DNA of 64,000 nt from the NCBI RefSeq assembly GCF_001280565.1, contig NZ_LGRO01000001.1:992001-1056000 (forward strand), read 5' to 3'. Source of the DNA: Sulfobacillus thermosulfidooxidans. Its GTDB lineage: Bacteria > Bacillota > Sulfobacillia > Sulfobacillales > Sulfobacillaceae. Made by a program: the position numbers and the translations under genes. The notes below the pieces were generated by a model. That model was not told the origin of the DNA. It saw only the letters and a program-made list of their open reading frames with translations, and made no database searches. Position 1 is the stretch's first letter; every line of letters starts with the position of its first letter. Positions 36,931-46,116 of the stretch are shown here, piece after piece.

Positions 36931-36944
36931 GGCCCTCTTTCTTA
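36914..36944 (+). terminator. Terminator overlapping the aminotransferase stop codon
   Basis: AAGAGGGCC (36914-36922) pairs with GGCCCTCTT (36931-36939), and the loop AGCACTAA contains the TAA stop. TTTCTT follows. The terminating ribosome would cover the hairpin, so termination may depend on translation. Confidence 0.75.
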
Positions 36945-37034
36945 CCTTGAAGAGAATGAGACATGCCCGGAGATCTCGTCATGAAGAAATAGGAATAGCA
37001 ACGATATTGGCCAGGAAAGGATAGTCGCGAACCA

Positions 37035-38225
37035 ATGGTGACAAAAGATATTGACGATATTGTGGCGAAAGTTGAAGATTTCTACCGAATATCTGGACTA
37101 TGGACGGAAGAAGAAAGAGATGTTCAGCGTGCAGTCCGTCATTTTGTTGACGAACAGATTAAACCTTTTGCGGGGCAATGGTGGCAAGCAGGCGAGTTCC
37201 CGGTTTCACTGATACCGGAATTGGGTCGTTTAGGGGTATTGGGGTCTAATTTACCTGAAGAATATGGGGGAAGTGCCTTATCTCCTCTATCTTATGGACT
37301 GATTATGCAAGAATTAGAACGTGGGGATTCCGGCCTCAGGTCTTTTGCCTCTGTTCAAGGAGCGTTGGCGATGTACGCGATTTATCGTTATGGTTCAGAA
37401 GAGCAACGCTGTCAGTATCTTCCGGCTATGGCTTCGGGCCAGATGATCGGGTGTTTCGGCCTGACCGAACCGGATGCGGGTTCTGATCCTGCTTCAATGC
37501 TGACGAAGGCCCGTCAAATAGGGTCTGAGTATGTGCTTTCGGGGACTAAACGCTGGATTACAAACGGTCATTTAGCAGACATTGCCATTGTATGGGCGAA
37601 GGATGATACCGGGACGATTCGTGGGTTTATCGTGCCGACCGACACGCCAGGCTTCTCGGCTCGTCCGATTCACACGAAAGCTTCTATGCGTATGTCGGCT
37701 ACCTCCGAACTCTATTTAGATGATGTACATGTCGACAAGAGCCTACAACTTCCCCATGCCAAGGGTTTAGGAGCACCGCTAAGTTGTTTGACTCAAGCTC
37801 GCTACGGCATTGCCTGGGGAACTATAGGGGCAGCTATGGATTGCCTAGTCGAGGCTGCCACGTATGCCAAAACCCGCGTGGCTTTTGGTCGCTCTATTGC
37901 CGCGACACAACTGGTGCAAGAACGCATTGTGGACATGCAAACGCGGTTAGTTAATATGCAATTAATGGCCCGCCAACTGGGGTGGCTATATCAAAATGGC
38001 CAGCTTGATTATGCGCATGTCTCATTGGCGAAGCGGCATAATGCCCGGGCCGCGTTGGAAATTGCTCGGATGTCTCGCGAATTGCTTGGTGGAAATGGGA
38101 TTAGTACCGATTATGCATCGATTCGTCATATGGCGAATTTAGAAACCGTGGATACATATGAGGGAACTTATGAGATTCACACGTTGATTGTTGGCCGAAA
38201 TCTTCTTGGCGAAGAGGCGTTTTAA
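37035..38225 (+). CDS. Acyl-CoA dehydrogenase, glutaryl-CoA dehydrogenase-like
   Basis: 396 residues, flavoprotein that would oxidise and decarboxylate glutaryl-CoA to crotonyl-CoA. CFGLTEPDAGSDPASM near 145 and KRWITNGHLADIAIVWAK near 180 bind FAD; RVAFGRSIAATQLVQ near 285 and the C-terminal ETVDTYEGTYEIHTLIVGR with its catalytic Glu match GCDH (motif YEGT). The C-terminal NLLGEEAF is close to the family end. The ribosome site AAGGA lies 14 bases from the ATG, unusually far. Together with the aminotransferase and ALDH it completes glutarate-type lysine catabolism except the CoA ligase or transferase, which is not in the window. Confidence 0.88.
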   Translation: MVTKDIDDIVAKVEDFYRISGLWTEEERDVQRAVRHFVDEQIKPFAGQWWQAGEFPVSLIPELGRLGVLGSNLPEEYGGSALSPLSYGLIMQELERGDSGLRSFASVQGALAMYAIYRYGSEEQRCQYLPAMASGQMIGCFGLTEPDAGSDPASMLTKARQIGSEYVLSGTKRWITNGHLADIAIVWAKDDTGTIRGFIVPTDTPGFSARPIHTKASMRMSATSELYLDDVHVDKSLQLPHAKGLGAPLSCLTQARYGIAWGTIGAAMDCLVEAATYAKTRVAFGRSIAATQLVQERIVDMQTRLVNMQLMARQLGWLYQNGQLDYAHVSLAKRHNARAALEIARMSRELLGGNGISTDYASIRHMANLETVDTYEGTYEIHTLIVGRNLLGEEAF

Positions 38226-38299
38226 GTAAATTCCTCGTAGTGGGTCCGAAGAATCATGGCATCAGGTCTCGCTTTTTGTTAAGGTAAGGGGAGAATTCC

Positions 38300-38689
38300 A
38301 TGAAAAAAGAGGGACTTTTGATGCCAAATGCAATGGAGCCAGGGAGACGATATCAAACTGGCAAACACCTTGAAGCATTTATATTACTGTTTATATATCA
38401 ACAACCCATGCATGGGGGTGCCATATTAAAACGTTTACAAGATGAATTGCCCCCAGTATGGATTATCGATAGCGGTGGAGTGTACCGACTATTGCGTGAT
38501 TTAGAAAATCAAGGGGCGGTATCGTCATCATGGATTACCGAGGATCAGGGAGCCCCCAAACGGTTTTACCGGATTACTGACGAGGGAATTGAGCGGTTAA
38601 AACAATGGGCGGCCGAACTACGTGTGCGTCGAAATTCAATGGATTTGTTTTTAACGTGGTGGGAAGAAGCCAATAAATCTGAAGAATAG
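38300..38689 (+). CDS. PadR-family transcriptional regulator
   Basis: 129 residues; winged helix-turn-helix of the PadR family: FILLFIYQQPMHGGAILKRL then SGGVYRLLRDLENQGAV, the recognition helix and wing, then YRITDEGIERLKQWA. The C-terminal dimer helix is short (about 25 residues), the PadR-s2 form. AAGGGGAG precedes the ATG. PadR proteins repress genes in response to phenolics, drugs or acyl compounds. Its position right after the acyl-CoA dehydrogenase, on the same strand, suggests it controls this catabolic cluster. Confidence 0.88.
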   Translation: MKKEGLLMPNAMEPGRRYQTGKHLEAFILLFIYQQPMHGGAILKRLQDELPPVWIIDSGGVYRLLRDLENQGAVSSSWITEDQGAPKRFYRITDEGIERLKQWAAELRVRRNSMDLFLTWWEEANKSEE

Positions 38690-38746
38690 TGGAATGCGCA
38701 CTGGAATTCTAACAAATGATTCCCTTGATCCTTTCGAGCGGCGATA

Positions 38747-38798
38747 CATGCCCCTTCTTGGTTATCACTCAAGAAGGGGCATGTGGTTTTGTTTTCAC
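38747..38798. terminator. Strong bidirectional terminator between padR and aldo/keto reductase
   Basis: ACATGCCCCTTCTTG (38747-38761) and CAAGAAGGGGCATGT (38771-38785) make a perfect 15-bp stem with a nine-base loop, followed by GGTTTTGTTTT on the plus strand. It lies between converging genes. Confidence 0.9.
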
Positions 38799-39646
38799 AA
38801 CCATTTTATGGTTAAATCATGCGAAGAGGGAGGGAACAAGGTATCAAGGCGCTTTTCATCATCGGGCGATAAATCCAGGGTTAAGGCCGAAAGATTGGTT
38901 AATAAATGCTCACGTTGAGAAGCTTTGGGAATGGCGATGACTTGCGGTTGACGGATAACCCATGCTAAAGCGATAACATGTTCAGTAGAGTGATATTTGC
39001 TGGCCAGTTCGCGTAACAGAAGACGTTGAGGACCATGAGGATCTAATGCATTTAAATGTTTGATAGGCGAATAAGCCATAACGGTGATATTGTGGTCTTG
39101 ACAGTACGGGATGACACTGTGTTCCGCCGCCCGGGCTGTGAGTGAGTATTCAACTTGATTGGCGACGAGAGGAATATTCCCTAAGAATTGTTGGGCTTGT
39201 CTTAATAACTCAACATTGAAATTACTCACACCGAGAGATTTTGCCCAACCTTTTTCATACACCGTAACCATTGCGCGCATCGTTTCTTGGAGTGGATATT
39301 GCTTGCTGGGCCAGTGAAGAAGGAATAAATCTACATAGGCGGTGTTCAGACGGTCTAATGAATTTTTTAATGAGGTAATGACACCCTCATAATTGGCGTG
39401 CGTGGGCCATACTTTCGTGACAACAAATACATCATCCCGGCAGGACTGTATTGCTTGGCCGACCACTCGTTCGGCGCCACCATCGGCATACATAGCCGCT
39501 GTATCAATGACGCGCAAGTTGTGCTGAATTCCTTCTTGAAGCATTTTGACCTCATGTGTAAATAAATTGAGATCAACACCCATGCGCCATGTGCCTTGTC
39601 CCAGGGCTGCATAAGTGGTATTTGTGCCAAAACTGACGACTCGCAT
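38795..39646 (-). CDS. Aldo/keto reductase
   Basis: 283 residues from ATG 39646 with GGAGGG upstream; the much longer upstream frame is antisense to the glycerate kinase promoter region and start and is not used. The AKR tetrad is present: Asp in VIDTAAMYADG, Tyr in the same motif, Lys in FVVTKVWPTH and His in LFLLHWPSK. LGVSNFNVELL and the NADPH-binding IAIPKASQREHL complete the family pattern (2,5-diketogluconate reductase-like AKR5). It would reduce small aldehydes or ketones with NADPH. Divergent from the glycerate kinase gene, 190 bp between starts. Confidence 0.9.
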   Translation of the reverse strand: MRVVSFGTNTTYAALGQGTWRMGVDLNLFTHEVKMLQEGIQHNLRVIDTAAMYADGGAERVVGQAIQSCRDDVFVVTKVWPTHANYEGVITSLKNSLDRLNTAYVDLFLLHWPSKQYPLQETMRAMVTVYEKGWAKSLGVSNFNVELLRQAQQFLGNIPLVANQVEYSLTARAAEHSVIPYCQDHNITVMAYSPIKHLNALDPHGPQRLLLRELASKYHSTEHVIALAWVIRQPQVIAIPKASQREHLLTNLSALTLDLSPDDEKRLDTLFPPSSHDLTIKWL

Positions 39647-39836
39647 AATGCCCTCCGTTTCTGATTGCATGGCTTTTGGAGAATCGAAAAATGCATAATG
39701 CATAGAGTATTGTTTACAGTATAGCAAAGGCTTTTGTACATTCTCGTTCTGGGTGCCAAAACCGACCGATAAGTTCCTACGGAAGATGGAAAGCTTCTCT
39801 GTCAATGGTAAAATAGCTACCAGGAGGGGCTTGTAG

Positions 39837-40946
39837 GTGAAAATTTTAGTTGCGGTCGATTCCTTTAAAGGCTCGCTGTCTTCTCTGGACGCTGGTCGTG
39901 CCATTGCCAGCGGGCTCCTAGAAGTCTTTCCATCGTGGGATATTCGTGTTCTTCCTGTTGCCGATGGCGGGGAAGGTACCGCTGCCGTGGCCCAGTTCTT
40001 AGGCGGCAAAATTGTCCCAGCAGAATGTCAGGATATTTATGGTCGATCACATTCAGGATATTGGGTTTTATGGAACGACATGGCGATTATCGAGGTCGCT
40101 GTTGCTTCAGGATTTGTAAACCCGGAGAACCGACTGCGAGATGGTGATGCTACGACCAGTTATGGAACCGGCCAACTGATTCGCGAAGCTCTCAGTCATC
40201 CTGGCGTGACCCGGGTCATTGTGGCCCTAGGCGGAAGTGGCAGTACCGATGGCGGCATTGGGCTCATGGAAGCTCTAGGCTGCGCTTTTTTTGATCAAGA
40301 TCACAATCCTGTCGAGCCCTTAGGTAGTTGTCTTAGCCGTGTTACGGAGGCCAAACTCCAACGCATCACAAAGCCGTTGATGGGATTGACGGATGTTAAT
40401 GTTCCTCTCACGGGAAGCGATGGGGCCGTTATGATGTTCGGTCCACAAAAAGGGGTTCCCTTCGAGCGTCTTCAAGCGTTGGATCACGATATGGCGCATT
40501 TTGCGCAAATGGTTCAGGGTCCCCATCATCATTGGGATGACGTTCCTGGGGCAGGTAGCGCAGGCGGGATGGGATTTGCCATACTGGCCTTGGGAGGGAC
40601 TCTTCAGTCCGGCGCTGAAGTGGTGGCTAAATGGGTTGCGCTGGACGAGTGGATCAATTGGGCTGACTGGGTTATAACGGGTGAGGGTAAACTCGACTCA
40701 CAAACGTTGCAAGGGAAATTAGTCAATATGGTGACCGAACGTAGTCATTTGCAAAAGAAACCCGTGGTGGCCATTGTCGGAAGTCGAGCAGGACGAGTTG
40801 ATGATTTGTACAAAAAAGGCGTCCGTTTAATCTATCCTATAGTTCCGGGTCCTCTGTCGCTAGACGAGGCAATGACCAATGCTCGACATTATATGCGAGA
40901 CGCTGCGATACACGTTGGATTTACTTTGGAACAGTGCCATCCCTAA
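39837..40946 (+). CDS. Glycerate kinase
   Basis: 369 residues of the GarK/GlxK-type (glycerate 2-kinase, GK1) family, from GTG 39837 behind AGGAGGGG. KILVAVDSFKGSLSSLDAG opens the protein; VADGGEGTAA near residue 42, VALGGSGSTDGGIG near 130, GAGSAGGMGFA near 240 and ITGEGKLDSQT near 280 are the family's conserved glycine-rich blocks. It phosphorylates D-glycerate, returning it to glycolysis. With the glycolate oxidase genes 1.3 kb downstream it suggests glycolate salvage through glyoxylate and glycerate, as in carbon-fixing bacteria. Confidence 0.93.
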   Translation: MKILVAVDSFKGSLSSLDAGRAIASGLLEVFPSWDIRVLPVADGGEGTAAVAQFLGGKIVPAECQDIYGRSHSGYWVLWNDMAIIEVAVASGFVNPENRLRDGDATTSYGTGQLIREALSHPGVTRVIVALGGSGSTDGGIGLMEALGCAFFDQDHNPVEPLGSCLSRVTEAKLQRITKPLMGLTDVNVPLTGSDGAVMMFGPQKGVPFERLQALDHDMAHFAQMVQGPHHHWDDVPGAGSAGGMGFAILALGGTLQSGAEVVAKWVALDEWINWADWVITGEGKLDSQTLQGKLVNMVTERSHLQKKPVVAIVGSRAGRVDDLYKKGVRLIYPIVPGPLSLDEAMTNARHYMRDAAIHVGFTLEQCHP

Positions 40947-40990
40947 TTTGATGCAAGACCCGTGACTGTTCCCAAGGAGGTCATTTGCTC

Positions 40991-41323
40991 ATGGCTGATG
41001 AAACGTTTGCGATTATTGTTGAAGGGAAAAATGATCGTTCACGGCTGCAAGCTGTTCTTCCCCCTGAAATTCCCATTATCCCGACATTTGGAATTCCAAA
41101 TCAGGATCGCTTGGAGCGGATTCGCAAAGCGGTCAAACATCATACAGTTGTGATCTTTACGGATGCGGACGCAGCTGGCCGGCGCATTCGCCGGATATTA
41201 CGTGAAGCTTTTCCGGATGCTCTGAACGTTTATACAAAACCTGGTTATAATGGAGTGGAACATACTCCTGTGGATTACATCATGGAGCGGTTTAAGCGTT
41301 TGGGTATCCTCGAATGGGATTAA
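40991..41323 (+). CDS. Small Toprim-domain protein (RNase M5-like)
   Basis: 110 residues from ATG 40991, with AAGGAGGT nine bases upstream. It is almost entirely a Toprim domain: FAIIVEGKNDRSRL supplies the conserved Glu, and VVIFTDADAAGRRIRRIL the DxD motif for metal binding. RNase M5 (RnmV), which matures 5S rRNA in Firmicutes, is about 180 residues; this protein lacks the C-terminal extension, so it may be a shortened M5 or another small Toprim nuclease. It is followed by peptide deformylase. Confidence 0.8.
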   Translation: MADETFAIIVEGKNDRSRLQAVLPPEIPIIPTFGIPNQDRLERIRKAVKHHTVVIFTDADAAGRRIRRILREAFPDALNVYTKPGYNGVEHTPVDYIMERFKRLGILEWD

Positions 41324-41357
41324 AATTTATACGTGCGATCGGATGAGGGAGAGTCTA

Positions 41358-41951
41358 TTGGAACAAGCAATTTGGACGATAAGTACGCAAAATGAGTTTT
41401 TACGAATGAGGACAACACGGGTTAAATCATTTACGGATGAGGTCAGGCAATTATTTACCGATTTGTTTGATACCTGGCCGACGGTAGCGGCCTATGGTAT
41501 TGCGGCGCCACAAATTGGTTCTCCTCGACGTGTTTTTATATGGAAGGGCATAACAATGCAAGATCCCGAGATTATAGTCAATCCCAAAATCATTCGAGCA
41601 CGAGGCGAACTGAAAGATTATGATGGGTGTCTTAGTGTGCCAGGAATTTATGGTCCAACACGGAGAGCAGAATACATTGAACTTTCCGGAACGGATATGA
41701 ATGGCCAGCCATGGCGCCGGGGATTTGAAGGATTTGATGCCCGCATTATTCAACACGAAGTCGATCATTTAGAGGGTGTCTTGTTTATCGACCGAATTGA
41801 TTCCCTTGATGATCTCTATACCTTGGAAGAACTCGCCGAACGGGGTAAAGACGGTCAACCTCAATATGAAAAGAAACCCCTCACTGACGATTTGCGACAT
41901 TTTATTGAAAGCCGGCGGCGGTCCTTGCCAGGCCATGCTTTGATTTGGTAG
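41358..41951 (+). CDS. def: Peptide deformylase
   Basis: 197 residues from TTG 41358, five bases after GAGGGAGAG; an ATG at 41343 in frame overlaps that site. Def removes the formyl group from nascent proteins. The three metal motifs are seen: GIAAPQIG, DGCLSVPGI (usually EGCLS; here Asp replaces Glu) and QHEVDHLEG. The C-terminal 50 residues (LEELAERGKDG and onward) exceed the core enzyme. It is likely co-transcribed with the Toprim gene. Conservative E-to-D change should be tolerated. Confidence 0.92.
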   Translation: MEQAIWTISTQNEFLRMRTTRVKSFTDEVRQLFTDLFDTWPTVAAYGIAAPQIGSPRRVFIWKGITMQDPEIIVNPKIIRARGELKDYDGCLSVPGIYGPTRRAEYIELSGTDMNGQPWRRGFEGFDARIIQHEVDHLEGVLFIDRIDSLDDLYTLEELAERGKDGQPQYEKKPLTDDLRHFIESRRRSLPGHALIW

Positions 41952-42243
41952 TTGCGAAATTTATTATGTAATTTTCTCATTCTGGAGTATAGTCTCAACC
42001 ACATAATGTTATGGCGATGATCGATTCCCATGGCTCACGTATTGGTCTGACACCGTGGCGGGACGAGCAGCGATGATGGGTTTGACCAAAGAAGAGAGCC
42101 TGCTTTTGGTCCAAGGCCATAGAGGATGGATTGATGGCGTGAGAAATTTCTAAAAAGTCAGGGATAACGGTGAATGACACGGAGGGTTGAGGGTTTCAAT
42201 GTGCTGTATTACGGTCAAGAGGTCTGATGTTTAGGAGAATTGT

Positions 42244-44832
42244 ATGGGCCGCAAGTCATTAGCAGGGCAATTGGACCGGCATCATCTAACGGAGCTCTAT
42301 CCTGGTGTCGATGAGCAGGCATTACAAGAATTAATTCACGAACTTGAGCGATTTTTGGAACCACAGCAAATGATAGTGGATTACGACCAGCGCATGGCAT
42401 TTAGTTATGATGCCACTGGTGAACGGTATGTTCCAGATGTGGTGGTATTTGCTAAGACGGCCGACGAAGTCGAACAAGTGATACGAGCATGTGCCCACCA
42501 CCATATTTATGTCATCCCCCGGGGCTCTTCATCCAATTTAAGTGGGGGCACGACTCCTATTTTAGGGGGACTCGTTCTTTCTTTAACGGCGCAACGGGAC
42601 ATCTTAGATATTGATACGGTGAGCCGTGAAGTTAGAATAAAACCGGGTGTGATTAATTGGGACTTGCAGCAGGTCCTAAATTCCATCGGATTTTTCTATC
42701 CCCCCGATCCGGCCAGCCACAAAATTGCCACATTGGGAGGCAATGTCGCGGAAAATTCTGGAGGGCCCCATTGCGTCAAATACGGTGTAACAACCAACCA
42801 CGTGGTTCAACTGCAAGTAGTTTTAGCCGATGGCACGAAGGTGTGGACGCCTACGGCAAGGGATTACCGTACCGATTTAGACTTTACTGGTATTTTGGTC
42901 GGATCAGAAGGTACTATGGCGATCTTTACGGAGATTGTCGTCGGTATTTGGCCTCAGCCGGAAACCATGAAAACGATGTTAGGTGTATTCTCATCGGTGG
43001 AACAAGCCCTAGACACGGTATCGGCATTAATTGCTCAGCAAATTGTTCCTGCGACATTGGAATTATTAGATAAAAAATCTTTGCAGTTGGTGGAGTCGTT
43101 TGTGCATGCGGGCTATCCTGTGGATGCCGGAGCCGTGTTGCTCATCGAAGTGGATGGACCGTTAAATGATGTAACGGAAAAAGTGGCACGCATTCAAGAG
43201 ATTGTCCAGCAACAGGGAGCAACAGATTTTCGCATCGCTGCCACGGATTTAGAAGCGGATGCGTTGTGGCGGGGACGCCGGTCCCACTACGGTGCTGCGG
43301 CCCGGTTGGCGCCGCATCTGTGGATCCAGGATGTTACGGTGCCAAGACCCTTGTTGGCAGCAATGATGCAAGATGTGCTGGAAATTGGCCATCAATATGG
43401 ATTTGATATCTTTTGCTCCGCTCATGCGGGCGACGGGAATCTGCATCCAATCATCACTTATAATCCTGCCAATCCGGAAGAATTACGGCGTTTAAAGGAA
43501 ACCGATCGGGCCATTCTTCAAGCCTGTGTTGCTCGAGGTGGAGCTATTACAGGTGAACATGGGGTAGGAATTGATAAACTGGAAAACCTGGATTTGATGT
43601 ATGGTCCAAAAGAACGGCAGATTATGGCTCATATTAAACGGGCCTTCGATCCTAAAGAATTGCTCAACCCTTTGAAGGTGGTGGTAGCACCAAAAACCGT
43701 TACCGCGGATAGAGCCGCGGTAACGGAAGCAAGAACCAGACCGAGTGTATGGAAACCATCGAGCAATGAGGATCTTCAGGACGCAATAAGAACCGCCATT
43801 GGGAAGCATGTCCGGCTATCTGTTGGAGGGCGTTTTCAAAGGTGGCCGGTGGTTGGGGGAGCTCCTCATACCCACATTGAAATGACCGCATTGAATCAAC
43901 TTGTGGATTTTGACCCGGACAATTTGACTCTCGAGGTCGGAGCGGGATTTGCCGCGTCCGAGCTTTTGGCTTTATTGCATCAACAAGAGTTAGACGTTCC
44001 TCTGTTGCCCTATACCGGGGAAGACACAGTCGGCGGGTTAATCGCCTCGAATGCACGTAATTGGCGTAATAGTTTTCTTTTCGGCTGGCGTGATGTCGTG
44101 CTTGGGGTGGAATGGATTGACGGGCGTGGTGACGTGCTGCGCTTTGGACGGAAGACTATGAAAAACGTCGCAGGATATGATGTCACCAAGTTAGCGATTG
44201 GATCATGGGGAACATTGGGAGCCATCTCCAAAGTCATCTTACGATTACGACCCTATCCCAAACACCGGCTCTTCGGATATGTGTCGCATAGCGATGCTCA
44301 AGCGTTACTGAGGATGAGTCTCGATTTAAGTCGTCATTATGATCGGCCGGAAGGGATGGTTCTCACTCATTGGCTGGATAAAGATCCCTGTCTATGGTTT
44401 TCGCATCAGTCCTCAGGAATTCACGCGACCAAGAGTCTCGTGGAAACCGTCTGTAAGAGATTAGGGTTTCATATCACATGGCGCGAAGAAGAACTATGGG
44501 CGGAATGGGAGGGGAACCGACAAAATCTAATCCAAGTAGCCTTGAACGATGGAATTTATGGTGAGGGAGGCCTGAAACCGTCCCAGCTTGAATCCCTTGT
44601 GAATGTGCTAGAGCGAGACAACAATGTGGTGTCGTGGATTGTCTATCCCGGAAGCGGAGCTTTTGAAATCTATGGCACATCGTCGTTCCGGTCCGATATA
44701 GTCGGCTTACAGCGGGTTGTAGGATCTGGTCAGTACTGGGAACAACCTGTAGAAGCAGCGTGGCAAACAATTCGGAAAAGACTAGAGTATGTATTTGATC
44801 CATATGACATCTTTTCGAAAATTCATGAATAG
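42244..44832 (+). CDS. glcD: Glycolate oxidase GlcD-GlcE fusion
   Basis: An 862-residue fusion of two FAD-binding subunits. Residues about 1-480 are GlcD: PDVVVFAKTADEVEQVIRAC, PRGSSSNLSGGTTPILGG, GGNVAENSGGPHC, CSAHAGDGNLHPI and GEHGVGIDK. Residues about 500-862 are GlcE: LEVGAGFAASELLALLHQQ, GEDTVGGLIASNARNWR and FGRKTMKNVAGYDVTKL. The complex oxidises glycolate to glyoxylate and passes electrons to the Fe-S subunit GlcF, encoded six bases downstream. In E. coli GlcD and GlcE are separate. TAGGAGAATTGT precedes the ATG. D-lactate is a possible alternative substrate. Confidence 0.92.
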   Translation: MGRKSLAGQLDRHHLTELYPGVDEQALQELIHELERFLEPQQMIVDYDQRMAFSYDATGERYVPDVVVFAKTADEVEQVIRACAHHHIYVIPRGSSSNLSGGTTPILGGLVLSLTAQRDILDIDTVSREVRIKPGVINWDLQQVLNSIGFFYPPDPASHKIATLGGNVAENSGGPHCVKYGVTTNHVVQLQVVLADGTKVWTPTARDYRTDLDFTGILVGSEGTMAIFTEIVVGIWPQPETMKTMLGVFSSVEQALDTVSALIAQQIVPATLELLDKKSLQLVESFVHAGYPVDAGAVLLIEVDGPLNDVTEKVARIQEIVQQQGATDFRIAATDLEADALWRGRRSHYGAAARLAPHLWIQDVTVPRPLLAAMMQDVLEIGHQYGFDIFCSAHAGDGNLHPIITYNPANPEELRRLKETDRAILQACVARGGAITGEHGVGIDKLENLDLMYGPKERQIMAHIKRAFDPKELLNPLKVVVAPKTVTADRAAVTEARTRPSVWKPSSNEDLQDAIRTAIGKHVRLSVGGRFQRWPVVGGAPHTHIEMTALNQLVDFDPDNLTLEVGAGFAASELLALLHQQELDVPLLPYTGEDTVGGLIASNARNWRNSFLFGWRDVVLGVEWIDGRGDVLRFGRKTMKNVAGYDVTKLAIGSWGTLGAISKVILRLRPYPKHRLFGYVSHSDAQALLRMSLDLSRHYDRPEGMVLTHWLDKDPCLWFSHQSSGIHATKSLVETVCKRLGFHITWREEELWAEWEGNRQNLIQVALNDGIYGEGGLKPSQLESLVNVLERDNNVVSWIVYPGSGAFEIYGTSSFRSDIVGLQRVVGSGQYWEQPVEAAWQTIRKRLEYVFDPYDIFSKIHE

Positions 44833-44838
44833 GGGGAA

Positions 44839-46116
44839 ATGACAATCAACGTTCAGCCATCGTGGATTATTGCGACCGAGGATATTGAACATTGTAACAA
44901 ATGCGGTTTTTGTCTGCCGGTTTGCCCCACGTATCAATTAACGAGTAACGAACTGCAATCGCCCCGCGGAAGGATTGCCATGATTGAAGCGGCGATTGAG
45001 GGGGAAATTGAAATTGGTGAGGGGCTTGAGGATTCTCTGAGTCATTGTTTGGACTGTCGGGCGTGTGAAACGGCTTGCCCTTCCGGAGTTCGCTATCACA
45101 GAATTTTGGAGGCGGGTCGTGATATGTTGCAATCGCCGTCTTATGGTAAAGGCAGAAAACGATTATCCTTTGCCACCCAACAGATTCTGAAACTGGTGAA
45201 AAAGCCGCATTGGCTGAGGCGTGCGGTACGCGTAGGAAACCGGCTCAACAAGGTTTCTCTGCCTAAACCATTACAGTCGTTGACGCCTTTTTTAGGCTAT
45301 ACTGAACAACAGATCGCAAAGGTTACAATCTCATCGTCCACGGCAACAATGGCGGTCGAATTTTTTAAAGGTTGTATTATGTCGGCACAATTTGCAGATG
45401 CCAACCAGGCGGCGAAAAATTTATTGGCGCGTGGTGGCATCCCAAGTGATAGCCCTATTCACCAAGGTTGTTGTGGGGCGTTACATCTTCATAGTGGATT
45501 CACCGAAGAAGCCAAAGCAATGGCTCGTCAGAACATCAATGCATTTCGGCATAGTGAAAAGCTTATCGTAAATACGGCCGGAGGCTGCGGGGCAATGCTT
45601 ATGCAGTACGGCGAACTGCTTGCTGATGATCCGCAGTACGCTGACGATGCACGCCAGTTTAGCGCACGAGTGCGGGATTGGGCGACAGTTTTTAAACAGG
45701 TGCAACATAAGGTGCCCTTAAGGGGAAGCGGGCAGCGGATTGCCCTTCAGAATTCCTGTCATTTAGTAAACGTTGAACATGCGGGACAGGATACTGTGGA
45801 TCTCCTTAACGTTGTCACAGGGGATATCTTTGTGCCTTACAGTGGTCAAGACAGCTGTTGTGGGTCAGCTGGGACGTACAATATTGAGCAAAGGGAATGG
45901 GCTCTGGGTATTCTTGAACAAAAAATGACAGTTCTTGCGGATAAGCATCCGGACATTATTATTGTTAACAATCCCGGATGTCACTTGCAGATGCGCTGGG
46001 GCATGACGCGCTATCATTTGGATCCCAACAGCGTGCAGCATTTGGCCGTGTATTTGGAGCGGGCTGCACAGCGTGCGGAACGCATGGCAGAGCCAGGAGA
46101 GCGTGCGGATGCCTAG
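44839..46116 (+). CDS. glcF: Glycolate oxidase iron-sulfur subunit
   Basis: 425 residues. Two ferredoxin-type clusters at the N-terminus (CNKCGFCLPVCPTYQ near 20 and CLDCRACETACPSGV near 70) are followed by two CCG domains: CCGALHLHSG near 210 and CCGSAGTYN near 335. This is the GlcF/heterodisulfide-reductase D fold that takes electrons from the GlcDE flavins to the quinone pool. The start ATG follows AGGGGG closely, six bases after the glcDE stop; translation is likely coupled. The 3' end overlaps the Nudix gene by eight bases. Confidence 0.95.
   Translation: MTINVQPSWIIATEDIEHCNKCGFCLPVCPTYQLTSNELQSPRGRIAMIEAAIEGEIEIGEGLEDSLSHCLDCRACETACPSGVRYHRILEAGRDMLQSPSYGKGRKRLSFATQQILKLVKKPHWLRRAVRVGNRLNKVSLPKPLQSLTPFLGYTEQQIAKVTISSSTATMAVEFFKGCIMSAQFADANQAAKNLLARGGIPSDSPIHQGCCGALHLHSGFTEEAKAMARQNINAFRHSEKLIVNTAGGCGAMLMQYGELLADDPQYADDARQFSARVRDWATVFKQVQHKVPLRGSGQRIALQNSCHLVNVEHAGQDTVDLLNVVTGDIFVPYSGQDSCCGSAGTYNIEQREWALGILEQKMTVLADKHPDIIIVNNPGCHLQMRWGMTRYHLDPNSVQHLAVYLERAAQRAERMAEPGERADA

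Noticed and set aside
38795-40009. 404-residue version of the aldo/keto reductase
   Set aside because: The first 121 residues are antisense to the glycerate kinase start region and lack a start signal; a strong GGAGGG marks ATG 39646.
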